From Acetobacteraceae bacterium (GTDB taxonomy: Bacteria > Pseudomonadota > Alphaproteobacteria > Acetobacterales > Acetobacteraceae): a stretch of DNA of 8,094 nucleotides. Where the stretch lies: the NCBI GenBank assembly GCA_019689515.1, contig JADGHI010000152.1:1-8094 (forward strand), in the 5' to 3' direction. Shown here piece by piece: positions 6,662-8,094 of this stretch (its first letter is position 1; every line of letters begins with the position of its first letter). A program made the position numbers and the translations under genes. The notes beneath the pieces were generated by a model. That model made no database searches, was not told where the DNA came from, and saw nothing but the letters and a program-made list of their open reading frames with translations.

Positions 6662-7153
6662 TCAGCGATACTCCGCCGCGAAGCGCGCGAAGGCCCGCAC
6701 AAGCTCCTCGTAGATCGCACGCTTGAAGTGCACCGCGAGGCCAGGCAGCTCCTCCAGCCGCGCCCAGCGCCAGGCGTCGAATTCCGGATGCGGGTCGGCG
6801 TCCAGCCGGATGTCCGAGTCCTCGCCGAGGAAGCGCAGCGCGAACCAGCGCTGCCGCTGGCCACGGTAACGCCCGCCCAGCGCCTTGCCGATCAGCTCGG
6901 GCGGCAGGTCGTAGGTCAGCCAGGCGTCGTGCTCGGCAAGGATCTCCGCCTTGTCGGTGCCGATCTCCTCAGCGAGCTCGCGCAGCACCGCCACCCGCGG
7001 GTCCTCGCCCGGATCCATCCCGCCCTGCGGCAATTGCCAGCCGCCGGCGGCGCCCTCCGCATTCGGCAGGTCGGCGCGGCGCGCGACGAAGACGAAGCCA
7101 TCCCGGTTGAACAGCACCGCGCCGACATTGTCGCGGTAGGGCAGATCGGACAT
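6662..7153 (-). CDS. rppH: RNA pyrophosphohydrolase (Nudix hydrolase)
   Basis: A 163-residue cytoplasmic Nudix enzyme that removes pyrophosphate from the 5' end of triphosphorylated mRNA, leaving a monophosphate that makes the transcript a target for RNase E-type decay. The Nudix box is complete at 44-66: G44, E50, then R58-E59-L60 with E62-E63 and G65, fully matching GX5EX7REUXEEXGU. YRDNVGAVLFN at the start, GGWQLPQGGMDPGE around the box and YRGQRQRWFALRF (96-108) are hallmarks of RppH rather than of general Nudix proteins, as is the short length. The ATG at 7153 starts the characteristic YRxNVG segment; an alternative longer frame upstream overlaps the preceding gene and is rejected. It follows the YibQ-like gene by 19 bases in the same direction, so the two are probably co-transcribed. 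Confidence 0.96.
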   Translation of the reverse strand: MSDLPYRDNVGAVLFNRDGFVFVARRADLPNAEGAAGGWQLPQGGMDPGEDPRVAVLRELAEEIGTDKAEILAEHDAWLTYDLPPELIGKALGGRYRGQRQRWFALRFLGEDSDIRLDADPHPEFDAWRWARLEELPGLAVHFKRAIYEELVRAFARFAAEYR

Positions 7154-7166
7154 TGCGCGAGCGGGT

Positions 7167-7171
7167 CTCCT
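7167..7171 (-). promoter_or_regulatory. Ribosome binding site of rppH
   Basis: AGGAG on the - strand lies immediately after the TGA of the upstream gene and 13 bases before the rppH ATG. The spacing is longer than ideal, but there is no better candidate in the 19-base gap. Confidence 0.5.
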
Positions 7172-7172
7172 C

Positions 7173-8094
7173 TCAGTGGCGCGGCGGCACGGACGATGCC
7201 GGCACGGGCGCGATGCCGCTGCCACCGGACGGCACGTCTCCCTCGCAGCGCGCATTCGCCGGGCGGCGAATTACCGCTGTAACCGGCGCGAGCGCCACCC
7301 CGCGCGCATCGAGCCCCGCCGCCCAGACGGCCAGCCGCTCGACCAGCACGGGCGCGGGCTCGCCCGCGAGCCCGACCGCGCTGCCCCGCTCGCGCGCGAG
7401 GCGCTCCAGATCCGCGAGGCGGCGCTCGATCTCGCCGCGCGTCGCGGGCTCGTCCAGCACGATATCCACTGCGCGGCCCCAGGCCCGCGACGGGTCCGGC
7501 GCGCCGGGGCGCGGGTCCACGAAGAGCAGCCCGCGCGAGCACAGCACGTCCTGCACCGAACCCATCAGCTCGGAGAGCAGCGCGGAGCGTTCTCCGCCGC
7601 CGCGCAACGGGCCGAGCCCGCCCAGCACCCCGACATAGCCGGCGGTGCGCGCCAGCACCCAGTCGAGGCGACGGAAGTTCTCGGCCAGGGACGCACCGGT
7701 AAGCAGCGCCCGGTCCCCCGCCGGATCGGCCACGGGATAGCCGGAGGATTCCGTCGGCACGGCGACCAGCGTCTCCATGCCGCGTTCGCGCGCCCGCTCG
7801 GCAAGCTGGTCGAGTCGCGGGGCATAGGGGTTCAGCGCCAGGGTGACGGCGGGGGGCAGGCGCCGGATCACCTCCTCCGCATTGCCCGCCGACCGGCCGA
7901 TGCCGGCCAGGACTACGGCAACCCGCGGGCGGGTGTCGGCGCGGTCGAAGCCGGCATGGGCGTAGGCACGGAACGAGGTCCGCCCGCCGGGCCCGATGCG
8001 TGGCAGCCTCACGCCGTCGCCACGCTCCTCCAGGAGCGCTGGGTCGGGCGGTGCGATGGGACGGGCACCGGGAGCAGGCGGCGGCGGCACCAGG
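7173..8094 (-). CDS. Divergent polysaccharide deacetylase family protein (YibQ/DUF610-like), 5' end outside window
   Basis: At least 305 residues are visible, and the frame stays open to the right edge, so the true start and any signal peptide or membrane anchor probably lie beyond it. Numbering here is from the GTG at 8090. The NodB-like fold of the family is recognised by VAVVLAGIG (57-65), LPPAVTLALNPYAP (78-91), METLVAVPTES (105-115), YPVADPAGDRALLTG (118-132) and GYVGVLGGLG (151-160). Family members are exported and thought to act in the cell envelope; their reaction is not established. The positions that in many relatives read DDLG, PMEP, NHMG and DSRT read AGIG, PTES, GGLG and DPRP here, so metal binding may be lost. 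In related bacteria this gene commonly sits between a carboxy-terminal S41 peptidase gene and rppH; only the rppH side is visible. It ends 19 bases before rppH. Confidence 0.82.
   Translation of the reverse strand, partial: LVPPPPAPGARPIAPPDPALLEERGDGVRLPRIGPGGRTSFRAYAHAGFDRADTRPRVAVVLAGIGRSAGNAEEVIRRLPPAVTLALNPYAPRLDQLAERARERGMETLVAVPTESSGYPVADPAGDRALLTGASLAENFRRLDWVLARTAGYVGVLGGLGPLRGGGERSALLSELMGSVQDVLCSRGLLFVDPRPGAPDPSRAWGRAVDIVLDEPATRGEIERRLADLERLARERGSAVGLAGEPAPVLVERLAVWAAGLDARGVALAPVTAVIRRPANARCEGDVPSGGSGIAPVPASSVPPRH

Noticed and set aside
6181..6864. Upstream extension of the SDR frame
   Set aside because: The added sequence is basic and low-complexity and runs antisense-free through the gap into rppH; the Rossmann fold starts right after the ATG at 6180, which has a ribosome binding site.

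Overview
The window is about 8.1 kb of very GC-rich DNA with dense, ordinary bacterial genes and strong GC preference at third codon positions. The gene content points to an alphaproteobacterium, most plausibly of the Acetobacteraceae (Roseomonas-like): an HWE-type sensor kinase, a DUF2161 protein, and a divergent polysaccharide deacetylase next to rppH. The placement is inferred from gene content and composition, not from a marker gene. I see no tRNA, rRNA, insertion sequence, CRISPR array or phage gene.

Left part (1-3148): a complete membrane-bound HWE sensor histidine kinase on the + strand converges on a DUF2161 PD-(D/E)XK-like protein on the - strand. They are separated by 58 bases. The kinase has no response regulator beside it in this window.

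Middle part (3149-5274): a 177-base divergent intergenic region holds nested and mutually exclusive inverted repeats. It leads into a two-gene + strand unit with a strong Shine-Dalgarno. The first gene is a 391-residue fumarylacetoacetate-hydrolase-superfamily enzyme that resembles the XylX/2-keto-3-deoxypentonate dehydratase type. The second is an ABHD10-like serine hydrolase whose start codon overlaps the stop of the first (TGATG), so the two are probably translationally coupled.

Right part (5224-8094, all - strand): an atypical short-chain dehydrogenase whose 3' end runs 51 bases into the esterase gene on the opposite strand, a 481-base stretch with no convincing gene, then rppH (RNA pyrophosphohydrolase) and, upstream of it in transcription order, a YibQ-family divergent polysaccharide deacetylase that runs off the right edge. 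The last two form a tight operon of the kind expected in Rhodospirillales, linking envelope maintenance and mRNA 5'-end decay by position only.

No clearly new multi-gene system is visible. The points most worth a second look are the coupled FAH/ABHD10 pair with its structured leader, the DUF2161 protein divergent from it, the apparently degenerate catalytic motifs of the YibQ-like protein, and the gene-free stretch with imperfect repeats before the SDR gene.
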